A stretch of 64,000 nt of DNA, taken from contig NZ_JACVWU010000035.1 of assembly GCF_014596915.1 (NCBI RefSeq), forward strand, positions 19,156 to 83,155, read 5' to 3'. Source of the DNA: Streptomyces sp. TRM68416 (GTDB taxonomy: Bacteria; Actinomycetota; Actinomycetes; Streptomycetales; Streptomycetaceae). The position numbers were made by a program, and so were the translations under genes. Numbering within the stretch: the stretch's first letter is position 1; every line of letters begins with the position of its first letter. Below, piece after piece: positions 10,501-17,615 of this stretch. The notes under the pieces are model-generated. The model was not told the DNA's origin and ran no database searches. It saw nothing but the letters and a program-made list of their open reading frames with translations.

Positions 10501-13500
10501 CGGGCACGCCGGGCACGGCGAGTGCGACCGGTGCGGCACCCCTGACACCGACCGCTACACGATGGTGTGGACCTGGTACACCGGCACCGAGACCGGCGGC
10601 GCCATGGCCGCCGAGTGCGGGAGCTGTGTCGAGCTGACCACCGGCCTGACCTACAAGGAGTACCGGCGCCTGGCCGACGTCGCCGAGGCCCGGCGCGGCG
10701 GCCGGCGCATCGTGCCGACCCCGCACGCCGAGGGTGACGTCATCGGCAGCCGCACGGCCGAAAACGAGTGGACCTACGTCCACCAGCCCACCGGCAAGCG
10801 GTACCGGCTCGCCGAGGAAACCCCGAGCGGATACCGGGGATTCGTCCTGCGGGACCTGTACGGCATCTCCCAGGGCACGGGCATCTCCACGAGTTCCGGC
10901 TATGAACTGGCCGAGCGGGCGGCCCTGGGGCGCACCGCACAGACCCACCCGAACGACAGTGACGACTGGGTGTTCTTCAGCTACCGCTCCGACGCGGGCA
11001 AGCTGACGCTCCACGAGGGCGAGAGCATCAACACCGACCACCCCAACGGGCCCCGCCGCAGCGGTGCCCCGTTCGAGTACGGCCCGCGCTGGGGCATCAC
11101 CGTCGGCGGCTCCGACTACCAGGTGGAGATGGTCTACCAGCAGGGCCAGCCTGGACAGGACGGCCACCGGCTGGAGGTCACCGCGCCTGACGGCACGAGC
11201 GCCCGCCACGTGCAATGGGACGGCGTGCTGGAGTGGGCGCGCGAACGTGTCCGCGCCCCCGAGCCGGAGCGGGCGGCCGCAGCACTGGCCGCGCCGCTGG
11301 CCGAGGTTGAGGAAGCCCTCACCGCCGCGGAGGGCATCCGTGAAGCCGTCCAGCGCCGCAGCACCACCACGGCCCTGGCTCAGGCGCGCGAGGCCTGGGA
11401 GCGGGCACGGTCCCACTACGAGGCCGGTCGGCTCGCCGAGGGAGACGGCCACCTCGCCACGGCGCGCAGTCACGCGATCCTGGCCCGGTACCGGGAGAGC
11501 AGTCACGCCGACTTCCAGCCGCTCATGGACGCGGTGCGCCGATTCCACGACGCGGTGGACGAGGTCCTCTACCCGGGCGGCGCGGGCTGGCGGCCGGCGG
11601 TGGGCGACTACGTCCGCGCCCGACACCGCTTCGTGCCCGAGTCCGAGGGCTTCTGGATGAAGGTCACCGCGATCGGGGCGGACGGCATCCACGTCGAGTC
11701 CGGCTCGACCGGCGACGCCAAGACCGTCGTGCAGCCCACCGACCTCGGGCCGCACGCTGATCTGCCCTGGCAGGAACAGCCCTCCCGCGCCCCTGGCGAG
11801 CCGAGGGCGTCGGACCAGGAGCGGCGGGACCTCCTAGGCATGCCGCCGCAGCCGGTGCCCGAGCCCGCCCCCGCGTGGCCGCAGAGCCCGCCCGCCGACC
11901 TGGACGAGGAGCAACTGGACCTCTTCGCTGCCGGGGCCCCGGAGCCACCCGCCGCCCCGGAGGGGGCGGCACCGGTGGCCGACCCGGTCGACACCACGGC
12001 CTCCGACACCGAGACGCCACGCGAGGGCAGTCTCGGCCTGGTCGACGGTGAGACACTGACGTACCGCGGCCACTGGGACGGCCGCTACGAGATCACCCTC
12101 CCGGGCACCAGCTACCTACTGTTCCTGCCCTCCATCGAGTACCGGCGCACGAAGTTCGCCGTCGCATCGAACGAGGACCCGGATGCCATGTCCCCGAAGC
12201 GGCTGCGCCGGTTCGAGGAGGCGGAAGAGATCATGCCCTGGCTGCGGGCCCACGCCTCCAGGCAGCAGACCGGCTACGTGTTCCGTGACGGTGCATGGAG
12301 TGAAGCCCCGCAGACCGCCACACCGGAGCCGTCGGCAGACATCGCGGCCGCCGAGGACGAACAGCTCCCCCTCCTCGGGAGCGACGACACCGTCCCCGGC
12401 CCGGACACGGCGGCCGGAGAGGACCCGACCGCCCCCGAGGCCTCGCCCGCCGAGGAGACCGCCCCCGACGTGTCGCCGGACGACGCCCCCGCGCCGCAGG
12501 ACGCAGACCAGGAACCCGACCAGCAAGACCAGGAGGAAGTAGTGGCAGACGAGCCGGAGCCCACCTCCGTCGCGACGGACGTCCCGGCCGCCCCCCCGGC
12601 CGTGGAAGACCTCCCGGCGGAAGCCGACGCGCAGGAGGAAGCGGAGCCTGCCGTGGACGTCGAAGACCCGCCCGCGCCCCGGGCCTTCATCGAGACGTTC
12701 CCGCTGCCCGCCGATGCCCGCTACCGGCTCCGGCTGACCACGGTGGAGGGCGAGGGCCCCCGCGACGGCGAGCTGCTGTACGGCGAGGCCACCGTCGCCA
12801 CCGTGCGCCTGTCCGCCTCCGGTCGCTGGTTCGCCCGGCTGGCGGTCGACGGCATGCCCGCCGACGTCACCGAACTCAACGGCTCGCCGATGGACGCCGC
12901 ACGGCAGGGTGCGGTGATGTTCGCGGTCGTCACGGGGGAGCCGTACGGCGACCCACCGGCCGCGGTCAACGTCCGGGGGTCGCAGTCGCGGGCGGACGCG
13001 CTGCGCGTCGAACTGCGCACCGCCGCCGAGCAGCACCTGCGCGTCATCACCGTGGCGGCCGCGCGAGCGGGCGAGAACTACGGGCAGAATCCCCTGTTCC
13101 AGGCCCTGAGCGTCCAACTCGGACGCCTCGGTGCTGCCGACGTGGAAGACCACGGCTCGCAACAGATGGCCGCGAACCTCCGCGCCGTCCAGGAAGCGGT
13201 CAACGCCTGGGGCGCCGCGTTGCCAGCGGACCCCGCCCTCGATGAGCGGCAGCACCTGGCTTTCCCGCTCATGAATCTGCTGCACGAGACCACGCGCATG
13301 CAGGTGCGCCTCCAGGCCACCCTGGACGCGATGGTGGCCGACCGCGCCGCCGCCCGGGAGCGGGAGGCCGCAGCCGCCGCGCAGACCGAACCCGTCCGCG
13401 ACGACACCGCGCAGCAGGCAGGCCCGGCGGCGGAGCCGGAGCCCACTGCGGACTCGGCGGCCGCCGAGACGGCGGAACCGCCCGGGCCTGCCGACACACC

Positions 13501-14647
13501 CGGCCCGGAGCGGGCTCCCGACCAGCCCGCCCCGCTCCCCGACGCCCCGGAGGACACCGAAATGGCCACGCCCCCCCGACCCGCCACCCCCGAGAGCCCG
13601 GCGACCCCCGGCCCGGAGGGCGCCGCCGAACCGGGTAAGGAGCAGGCACCGGCCGACATCACGCAGCGCGAGGGCCGCGTCGAACGCACCGGGCCCGCCG
13701 AGCCCGCGCCGCCCGCCCCGGAGTCGGAGGCCGACCTGCCGCTGTGGACCGGCCCAACGGAGGCCTCCGTCCCGGAGTCGGACCGTCCCCTCGACGTCGT
13801 CGCCGACTTCGCAGCCGTTCAAGAGGCGTGGGACGAACACGTGCCCGCCGACAAGGGAACGGGCGCGGACCTGTTCGCCACCGTGGAGGACGAACTCCAA
13901 CGGCTGGAGGCACTGTTCGCCGAGGCCGTGGCCAACCTGACCCCGACCGCCGAGCCACAGCCCGCCCCCGCCCCCGCGCCGACACGGGCCGCCGAGCCGG
14001 AGAAGGCACCGGACCGCGACCCGCAGCAGTCGGCGGACGCGGTCAACGCGGCGCTGCGGGAGGCGGACACCCACGCGCCCGCACTCCAGGACCTGCCGGA
14101 GTGGCAGCGCATCCAGAGCGTGCGGGGGGCCTTCGGCCACCTGATGCACGTCATGAAGGAGCGGGCGGGCGAGCACTTCGGCAAGCTCATGGCCGACGGG
14201 CGCGTTGGAGACTTCGTGCGCCGGGTCTCGATCGCCGCGTGCGAGAAGGTCGCCGGGTGGGCGCAGGCCGCTGCCGACAAGCTGCGCCGCCCCGACGAAC
14301 GCGGCACGGACCGGCGCGAGGAGCTGCCCACCGCGGAGGCGTTGCTGAGGCTGGGAGACGCGGCCCTTGAGTATCGGGGACCGCGACGGGCGGGCGGCAG
14401 CACCCCGCCGCCGTCGGCGAACGGCGCCGCCCCGGTGGACATCCCGGAGATGCGCAAGATGGGGGAGGCGCTGAGCCGGCCGATGCCCGGGGCCAAGCGC
14501 GGTGTGTCTGCGGCCGCCGCCCGTGGCCGATCGACCACCACGAAGCGCGGAAAGAAGCCCGCACCCGGCGGCAGCGCCGAGCAGGCCGGGCACCTGCGCC
14601 GCGGCGGCGCCGAGCAGACGCAGGCACGCAAGCCCACCCAGCGGTAG
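1550..14647 (+). CDS. Giant N6-methylase-helicase 'polyvalent' protein (DarB-like)
   Basis: One uninterrupted frame of up to 4,365 residues. Domains in order, counted from the ATG at 1550: an adenine-methyltransferase-like module with SAM motif LEPGSGSGNF at 254-263 and catalytic-loop variant NVPFG (usual NPPF/Y) at about 320; an SF2 helicase with Walker A GAGKT at 958-962, DEAH at 1119-1122 and arginine-finger motif QRDGRIERRG at about 1509; then more than 2,500 residues of small domains joined by Pro/Glu/Ala-rich linkers. One of these has a CxxC pair at 2992/2995 and another at about 3023, a likely zinc ribbon. The architecture matches the polyvalent proteins of phages and conjugative elements, including P1 DarB, which protect entering DNA from restriction. 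Start uncertain: clear coding begins at 1889, where a GTG expected in an ATGTGA overlap is GTA. The ATG at 1550 has a good GGGGGAG site but forces translation of the out-of-frame upstream gene. Confidence 0.85.
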   Translation: MSIGGVEPPLREDEENRSDAAQQARADGSGVLGDVPAAGPGVAGEPGAAGSVLPGAGPAGDGEDRADDDRTPPEAPDGAARGGPAGDQVAGAGAGVRGGDLAGEGAGDGAPGDVTPPRFRPDSQRDLAPAGQGERARANLAALETLRVLEREQRPATEQEQRTLARWSGWGALPVIFNPRPARAAFDADEPFERAVARWDAVSDLREQIRELLTEDEWAAARRNTINAHYTDADLVRSIWGAVRGLGFTGGRVLEPGSGSGNFIGFAPILTSTPVQMTGVEVEPTTAAIARHLYPDAEIITSGLEEVLLADGGFDGVVGNVPFGRYKRFDKVHNADLSLSIHDHFVLKSLYATRPGGVVALITSRYTMDAEKPDARERMYQLGDLVGAVRLPARAHAAAAGTDVVTDVLFLRRRMPGEEPGDKTWLTSRKRVLPGHDDELAVNTYFDAHPEYVLGELRAGSREWGPEVTVVGRTDQTPAESLTAAAAAIAVEARAAGLTAAADQRTEPVQTIVTGGTEGALGLDAEGTPTIIDGGRPVPLEIHPEQHDQLVQLIRLKGLTLKLYETEADTPEPGETPQLAALRAELRVAWRDYRKKHPPLTKPRQHYVFTPPEAREQAKAQGLKEVPAAWKQRTAFAWIDDDPDASLLFGLEEWDERTGKGTEQKVLLTRVLEPRILPTRANSHEDAIALAMEYDGGRLDMSRVASLLGLDEESAAAQCADAGLAYRDPLQDDAWEPRHRYLSGNVRAKLAAARERAAEDPTFQGNVSALERVQPADLAPSEIKAKIGAPWIPVETYNDFLAHLGFEDASVLHAGGTVWEVRGAKNGDLARTEWGTGSRPTQDLFTALLRQADSTIQVTYRDNEGRTYVDKAATDEAQEKARLIAEAFEDWVWADETRAANLAKIYNEQFNNLVLPEYSGSALTLPGLISGWTMKEHQNAAIRRIVNEPTALLAHVVGAGKTATMAAGAMELRRTGLAKKPCLIVPNHMLKQWSREFRQLYPNAKILAITASDLNKKRRAKFMGRIAGGDWDAVILTHEAFNRVPLRPDTQRNYLDHEMKSLRDQLDIAAQAGMHRNTVKQIEESLANAEAKLQQQIESMGDDNGVYLEDTGVDYVFLDEAHEYKNLRTVSAIPGAAIQGSAKATKLHMVLDYLRTTNESDRVATLATGTPIANSVTEAYVLKRYLAPQILEEMGLDAFDNWAATFGEVVSQLEPDPKGDGYKYKARFSRFFNVPELMAAYRTFADVQMAEDLDLPTPPVLENEDGQRGETVLIPPTPAQRQFIKELPHKPWVRKPGGVLKALGEGLRASVDLDLVDATEALRNLGLSITADQISSEDPAGGGRVLDMEKVADLADAAAVDMRSIGGSKEMGSKIPYAAEKIAEIWQETKDIVYPVSGDDPTPQELPGGLQLVFLDEGTPGSTAKHAADLYADLRDELVQRGMPRESIRFIHEAATDRKKEKLFADCRSGRVRVLVGSTQKMGTGTNIQDRAVALHHLSYPWRPADMAQRDGRIERRGNLNAPWIENTPDHVRILYYITERTFDEFRLTTLARKARFIGQIQRKDFSAREIEDIGADAINLGMLSALASGDPAILQLAEATAERARLQGLARSWDRQQDTRTQQLGDIDDFLARADTALEGMRAAAPNRRPTTGDDFAMTVGDATYRSRDAAANALGAAMVAIAQDQSLRPGERVPVGTFGGQDFHAEVAYGASGRRQMRLRFAWGYVVPLGQREDRAQWQASSVTQSNGRGAIQSLEHFLNHLDDDLAKLEQSAESLRARREEIASNLRPKDENPYRIQARSKEREEKALGKLVVANEKEAALAERVERAASVNEDAAEEVNEELEALREHIANLRKTIADEHEIQARARGLTQDESRSDDAPAPAENTAGEAQDMTDEDRAERPTARPSAGGAEPGQEDPAAEAQDQSSPDAGPGQSTPEPAGPGETEAEPSPGPVTPEASGDGAADDEQDREQRFREAVDDLFSGAVPEPEEPASPEETAPLQELVDLFGDRGSVTHIGGPQPPAESATEVPAGEPDTPAPQPEPEQHTGPSPAMARCAAVLRYYEPLLQRHKLSGRDVVAYIDQPGVGFSYDPDNPLPELIHQIGKVAERVGGSYRVSYNEWVNYQVGERRQQQSNDLTNLNLDLLTLYQGETDPLFMVDLEAILAAPPGTVIELPSEAQIEAEEAAAARIVIDHDAEGTEVRNTPRGGDQRIRDALNDLDFQWSRRQQKWYQRRATPFEDRDTAVRGLRVAFERLGVAYTYNGPDQQDTEETTEAAPQETETPTGPVQTEPTAGVSATHDAALAPARQSAGWAIMAVLSDDQVRGLVSAVAVDGQPVSTQSRRLPGGRVREWIAEQRQTPTTAFYASDSSELPSALRGAGDVRLSTHINGLTIDQGDVSFRTPWEHLPAWIDAAVAHDTATRSSDLPAWRYGRLDHEIHFRIDERNESAALALRALATALREMAPPTDEQFTEARAKFAPVAAADAEPEPGTVSPEPAPPAAAESQTEPAAPGDTGVPENGPEEPEADDTDTVPIGEDAVVVQTPDGPGTVIGTDDGDLVLVTTESGTRVWERGEVQWPDGSVQPENTARAVKERQNAADAAQAATSEGIELRYGNGNRLVELDTEAGHGTVVDADGAVIGWVRARIGDDGRRYWWAQDARGGSPDDMPYHESLPPTAGVPAIRAAGSIRSELHAVKEPAHRSPIPAEYAAREVRLTTAQVRELRRLVLDATYSDGTPIEPPEWVASHRKYVLNTAQMQALGDAAQAAADAFPGVTAEERRTARVLRNAAERFEFEVYDTARWRATIPPIGETDPYAGPYQPHPRPEAPEGEQQTTGAPAPAPEPADIETQDSVANEADPGAPADTGAPALTEAPEEAAPADPQTEDSTQAAPDTAAVDAPAPDPALTEAAAPGPPTDAAPESEGAEDDETQLDLFPSETPEPPAPTRRPGGRRRVSRREPAIHPRAEGGPEDGRLGVYGHAGHGECDRCGTPDTDRYTMVWTWYTGTETGGAMAAECGSCVELTTGLTYKEYRRLADVAEARRGGRRIVPTPHAEGDVIGSRTAENEWTYVHQPTGKRYRLAEETPSGYRGFVLRDLYGISQGTGISTSSGYELAERAALGRTAQTHPNDSDDWVFFSYRSDAGKLTLHEGESINTDHPNGPRRSGAPFEYGPRWGITVGGSDYQVEMVYQQGQPGQDGHRLEVTAPDGTSARHVQWDGVLEWARERVRAPEPERAAAALAAPLAEVEEALTAAEGIREAVQRRSTTTALAQAREAWERARSHYEAGRLAEGDGHLATARSHAILARYRESSHADFQPLMDAVRRFHDAVDEVLYPGGAGWRPAVGDYVRARHRFVPESEGFWMKVTAIGADGIHVESGSTGDAKTVVQPTDLGPHADLPWQEQPSRAPGEPRASDQERRDLLGMPPQPVPEPAPAWPQSPPADLDEEQLDLFAAGAPEPPAAPEGAAPVADPVDTTASDTETPREGSLGLVDGETLTYRGHWDGRYEITLPGTSYLLFLPSIEYRRTKFAVASNEDPDAMSPKRLRRFEEAEEIMPWLRAHASRQQTGYVFRDGAWSEAPQTATPEPSADIAAAEDEQLPLLGSDDTVPGPDTAAGEDPTAPEASPAEETAPDVSPDDAPAPQDADQEPDQQDQEEVVADEPEPTSVATDVPAAPPAVEDLPAEADAQEEAEPAVDVEDPPAPRAFIETFPLPADARYRLRLTTVEGEGPRDGELLYGEATVATVRLSASGRWFARLAVDGMPADVTELNGSPMDAARQGAVMFAVVTGEPYGDPPAAVNVRGSQSRADALRVELRTAAEQHLRVITVAAARAGENYGQNPLFQALSVQLGRLGAADVEDHGSQQMAANLRAVQEAVNAWGAALPADPALDERQHLAFPLMNLLHETTRMQVRLQATLDAMVADRAAAREREAAAAAQTEPVRDDTAQQAGPAAEPEPTADSAAAETAEPPGPADTPGPERAPDQPAPLPDAPEDTEMATPPRPATPESPATPGPEGAAEPGKEQAPADITQREGRVERTGPAEPAPPAPESEADLPLWTGPTEASVPESDRPLDVVADFAAVQEAWDEHVPADKGTGADLFATVEDELQRLEALFAEAVANLTPTAEPQPAPAPAPTRAAEPEKAPDRDPQQSADAVNAALREADTHAPALQDLPEWQRIQSVRGAFGHLMHVMKERAGEHFGKLMADGRVGDFVRRVSIAACEKVAGWAQAAADKLRRPDERGTDRREELPTAEALLRLGDAALEYRGPRRAGGSTPPPSANGAAPVDIPEMRKMGEALSRPMPGAKRGVSAAAARGRSTTTKRGKKPAPGGSAEQAGHLRRGGAEQTQARKPTQR
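1602..1892 (+). CDS. Conserved-looking 96-aa protein preceding the helicase
   Basis: Small hydrophilic, helical protein (N-terminal MTQLSRHGQMAREYWETYRP). It starts at GTG 1602, preceded by GGAG at a spacing of seven. The frame has the extreme third-position GC of a real actinobacterial gene, whereas the overlapping frame used by the large protein does not in this stretch. It ends in ATG TAA exactly where the homologous part of the giant protein begins, so the two are probably translationally coupled. Small proteins of this kind occur next to large methylase-helicase genes on conjugative elements (general knowledge). Molecular function unknown. Confidence 0.75.
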   Translation: MTQLSRHGQMAREYWETYRPQALESLGSPEQQAAFFQELDLRVTERIGQMTTELLQKLPMEQRAAARRATRSQAQELVYAEEIWLEKEPGTEHREM

Positions 14648-14683
14648 GCGATCGGCTCGGCTGGACTCACCCCGCACAACTCC

Positions 14684-14695
14684 CCTCTTAAGAGG
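14684..14695. repeat. CCTCTTAAGAGG palindrome, copy 1
   Basis: First of three copies of a palindrome centred on CCTCTTAAGAGG. The flanks here are AACTC on the left and TGAAT on the right, matching the consensus AACTCA-core-TGAGTT seen in full at 36017-36042. It lies between the end of the giant gene and a terminator. Confidence 0.7.
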
Positions 14696-14730
14696 TGAAT
14701 CGCGCGGGGGAGTGGTCAGGGCAGCAGAGA

Positions 14731-14759
14731 GAAGGCCCCGGACGGAGTCCGGGGCCTTC
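14731..14759. terminator. Bidirectional terminator
   Basis: Perfect 13-bp inverted repeat GAAGGCCCCGGAC / GTCCGGGGCCTTC with a three-base loop, placed between the convergent giant gene and the XRE regulator gene. GC-rich stems without long T runs are the norm for this kind of genome. Confidence 0.85.
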
Positions 14760-14772
14760 GTCGCTTCGTGGC

Positions 14773-16107
14773 TCAGGCCACCAGGGCCTCGCGCAGCTCG
14801 CGCACGGCGGCCTCCTGGTGGTGCTGGGCGGGGATCGACTGGTAGAGGTCGAGCGCGCGACGGCGCACGAGCCCGGTGCGGTAGGCGTCCGGGAGGCCGG
14901 ACAGGACGGCGACGGTGCGTTCGCATGCCTGCTCGGTGTCGCCGTCGTGGTGGGTGCAGGTGGCTGCGTCGATGGTCAGCAGGGCGCGGGTCATGGTGCT
15001 GGTGGGCGCGGAGAGCTGAAGCGCCCGCTGCTGGCTCTCGCGGGCTCGCCGGGTGTCGCCGAGCGCGGTGAGCGCATGGGACAGGTGGACGTGGTGCTTC
15101 TGCTCGCCGTGGGTGAGCCAGGTGTCGGCCCGCGCGCCGGCGTCGAGCCGTTCCATGAACGTGTCGGCGGCCGCGAGTGCGCGGCGGGCCTGCTCCGGCC
15201 GGTGGGACAGGGCGTAGGCCCGGGACGCGACGGCGGCGGCCAACGTGGCGGCGGCGGTCGGTCGGCCCCCGGCGACCTGGCGGGCCTCCTCGGCGATGGC
15301 GGCCGCCGCCTTCGGGGCGCCGTAGTTGAGCGGCACCATCGCCTCCCGGGCCAGCACCCAGGCGTGCAACTGCCGGTCGCCGGACTCCTTTGCGGCGGCG
15401 GCTGCGGTGGCGAACCAGCCGCGAGCCTCCTTCCGCACCCCGATGTCGTGCAGCACCACGGCCACCATGCCAGCCATCTGCCCGGCGGTACGGCAGACCC
15501 GCATCCGCGTGGCGACGGGCTGCGGGCTGGCCAGATAGGGCTGGAGGTCGGCGAAGTCGCCGACCAGATCCTGAAGGAACCGGGTCGGCGGCTGGCCGTG
15601 GTAGCCGTAGCCGTACGTCTCGGCGGCCGCTTCCAGGTCGGACAGATCGGCCGGGGCGCTGTCGGCGATGAGCGCCATGTCCACCGAGCGGCGGGTGTCG
15701 GTCAGGGCGGCGAGCGCCGTTCCGGTGAGACCGGCGGCGAGCCCGCCGCGCAGCAGTTGGCGGCGGTTCATGGGGTCGTCTCCATCGTCGGGCTCCGGGA
15801 GGGACGTCGGGGAGCTGTACTCCCAGGGTCGCGCAGCAAGGCCGAGAAGGGCACCGGGAACCCGAAGTGCGTCCGCAACGCGCTCGATCGTGTCAAGGGC
15901 GGTCACTGACGCCTCGCCCCTCGCAACCTTGGAGACCCGCTCGGGCTTCATGCCGCAGGCCTCACCGATCCGGTAGTAGCTCACCCCTGCCCGGTGAGCC
16001 ATGGCGAACACGGCCGTGAAGTCACGTTCACGAAGAGCTTGGGCGAACACCGGATCGCGCAGCAGATGGTCCGGAACCTGAGCTGGTGACGGCGCTAAGT
16101 CGTCCAC
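14773..16107 (-). CDS. XRE regulator with TPR-like sensor domain (TTA codon)
   Basis: 444-residue regulator. The N-terminal helix-turn-helix of the XRE class spans roughly residues 30-95 (YYRIGEACGMKPERVSKVARG). A segment MNRRQLLRGGLAAGLTGTAL follows that resembles a Tat signal but sits internally after the HTH. The remaining 300 residues are Ala-rich helical repeats like a TPR superhelix. Such regulators in Gram-positive bacteria often bind peptides or partner proteins (family knowledge). Start GTG at 16107 with GAGGGGGA upstream; codon 4 is TTA, so in Streptomyces translation would need the bldA tRNA. It is divergent from the peptide-JmjC-AKR-kinase cassette and probably controls it. Confidence 0.85.
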   Translation of the reverse strand: MDDLAPSPAQVPDHLLRDPVFAQALRERDFTAVFAMAHRAGVSYYRIGEACGMKPERVSKVARGEASVTALDTIERVADALRVPGALLGLAARPWEYSSPTSLPEPDDGDDPMNRRQLLRGGLAAGLTGTALAALTDTRRSVDMALIADSAPADLSDLEAAAETYGYGYHGQPPTRFLQDLVGDFADLQPYLASPQPVATRMRVCRTAGQMAGMVAVVLHDIGVRKEARGWFATAAAAAKESGDRQLHAWVLAREAMVPLNYGAPKAAAAIAEEARQVAGGRPTAAATLAAAVASRAYALSHRPEQARRALAAADTFMERLDAGARADTWLTHGEQKHHVHLSHALTALGDTRRARESQQRALQLSAPTSTMTRALLTIDAATCTHHDGDTEQACERTVAVLSGLPDAYRTGLVRRRALDLYQSIPAQHHQEAAVRELREALVA

Positions 16108-16273
16108 AAGTCCCCCTCAGCTCGCACAGCGTGACGGAGCGTCGGCGCAGACGATACCCCCACGGTGGGGGCCCCATGCTGCGGGTTACCGGCCGCGTCG
16201 GCGGCGGGTTCACTGGCGGAGCCCTGGCCGAGCCGAAAGGCGCCGGCCGCCCATCGAAGTGGAGGAGGACTCC
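16108..16273. promoter_or_regulatory. Divergent control region of the peptide cassette
   Basis: 166 bases between the regulator and the peptide gene. It holds a short inverted repeat, CCCCCA / TGGGGG with a CGG loop (16157-16171), that could be an operator. Possible promoter hexamers around TGACGG (about 16131) are weak. The start-proximal GGAGGAGG (about 16263-16270) is a very strong ribosome binding site for the peptide. Confidence 0.45.
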
Positions 16274-16423
16274 ATGCCGGTTCCCATCCCGCCCCAGTCC
16301 GCTCAGGACCCGACGTCCGGCGGCCTGGTGCGCTCCCGGACGCTGATCACCGCCGCCCGGGCGCGGACCGCTTCCGCCGAGTCGGACGGCGGCGGCACCG
16401 GCCGCAGCGACGGCAACGACTGA
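16274..16423 (+). CDS. 49-aa peptide, candidate precursor of a modified peptide
   Basis: Short gene with an almost ideal Shine-Dalgarno (GGAGGAGG, 4-5 bases before the ATG). The product begins MPVPIPPQSAQDPTSGG, continues with a basic middle (LVRSRTLITAARARTAS) and ends in a Gly/Ser/Asp-rich tail (GGGTGRSDGND). It has no signal peptide, no membrane segment and no Cys. It is followed after 19 bases by a JmjC-type oxygenase, then an aldo-keto reductase and a kinase-fold protein on the same strand, so a substrate or RiPP precursor role is the natural inference. No known precursor family is recognised. It could instead be a small structural or regulatory protein. Confidence 0.7.
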   Translation: MPVPIPPQSAQDPTSGGLVRSRTLITAARARTASAESDGGGTGRSDGND

Positions 16424-16442
16424 CGGAACGGACTGCCACGCG

Positions 16443-17615
16443 ATGACGACGACGTCGATCGCGGCGTGCCTGGGCGAGGACTTCCTCGCCCAGGCACTGC
16501 ACCGCGACTACCGCCACTTCCCTGCCGCCGTAGACGTTGCCGGGCTGATGACCTGGGACGACCTCAACAAGCTGCTCGCCACGCAGCGGCTGGAGCCGCC
16601 CCGGATGCGGCTGCACCGCGACGGCCCGCCCCTGCACGTCGGCGACTACACCGAGCCGGTCACCACTCGCCGGCACACGGTCTGGCGTCGGCTCCGGCCC
16701 GCCGACCTGCACGCCCGCCTCGCCGATGGCGCCTCCCTCGTCCTGGACTCCGTGGACGAGATGCACCGCCCGCTCGCCCGCCTCGCCGAGGACATCGAAC
16801 GCGTCCTGCGGACCCGCATCCAGGCCAACCTGTACGCCTCCTGGACGGGCACCGAGGGCTTCGGAGTCCACTGGGACGACCACGACACCGTCGTCGTCCA
16901 GCTCGACGGCAGCAAGCACTGGCGCCTGTACGGCACCACCCGCCCGTACCCCCTCTACCGCGACACCGCCCAACCCGCCGAGCCGCCCGAGGAGCCGGTC
17001 GCCGACCTGGTCCTGCACGCGGGCGACGTCCTCTACGTGCCGCGCGGCATCTGGCACGCGGTCGCCGCCGACCAAGGCGCCCGCTCCCTGCACGTCACCT
17101 GCGGGCTCCAGACCCACACGGCCACCGACCTGGTCGCGTGGGCGTGCGAGCAGCTCCTCGACCACGAGGAATGGCGCCGGGACCTGCCCCGCCTCGGCGC
17201 CCCCGCCGAGCAGGCGGAAGCCCTGCACGGCCTGAGCAAGCTGCTGGCCGAACGGCTCGCCGACCCGCACCTGATCAGCCGCTACACCAAGGCCATGGAC
17301 GGCCGGGCCCCCGGCCGGATGGTGCCGAGCCTGCCGTACGTCGGCCCCGTCCCCGCCGACGGCGACCTGCGGGTGCGGCTGACGACCGCCCGGGCGGTGT
17401 TGGAGGTCTCCAACGATGCGGTGACGCTGGCGGCCGCCGACAACGCGTACGAGTTCGCCCCGGCCGTCGAGCCGGTGCTGCGGCCGCTGGTCGACGGCCA
17501 GACCGTGGCCCTGGCCACCCTCGCGGCCGCCGCCGACCTGGACGTTGCGGCCGTCGCAGGGCTGGTCCAGGAAATCGTCACCGGTCAGGCCGCCGTCGTG
17601 GGGAACCTGCTGTGA
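16443..17615 (+). CDS. JmjC/cupin-8 Fe(II)/2-oxoglutarate oxygenase
   Basis: 390 residues with the fold of bacterial ribosomal-oxygenase-like JmjC proteins. The iron ligands are visible as HxD (His143, Asp145 in GFGVHWDDHD) and a distal His205 in PRGIWHAV. Lys158 in GSKHW is the expected 2-oxoglutarate contact. The C-terminal 180 residues are helical and winged-helix-like, as in the ROX family. Family members hydroxylate protein side chains (His, Arg, Asn, Asp), so the adjacent 49-aa peptide is a plausible substrate. The stop overlaps the next start (GTGA), indicating translational coupling. Enzyme class is well supported; the substrate is inferred. Confidence 0.88.
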   Translation: MTTTSIAACLGEDFLAQALHRDYRHFPAAVDVAGLMTWDDLNKLLATQRLEPPRMRLHRDGPPLHVGDYTEPVTTRRHTVWRRLRPADLHARLADGASLVLDSVDEMHRPLARLAEDIERVLRTRIQANLYASWTGTEGFGVHWDDHDTVVVQLDGSKHWRLYGTTRPYPLYRDTAQPAEPPEEPVADLVLHAGDVLYVPRGIWHAVAADQGARSLHVTCGLQTHTATDLVAWACEQLLDHEEWRRDLPRLGAPAEQAEALHGLSKLLAERLADPHLISRYTKAMDGRAPGRMVPSLPYVGPVPADGDLRVRLTTARAVLEVSNDAVTLAAADNAYEFAPAVEPVLRPLVDGQTVALATLAAAADLDVAAVAGLVQEIVTGQAAVVGNLL

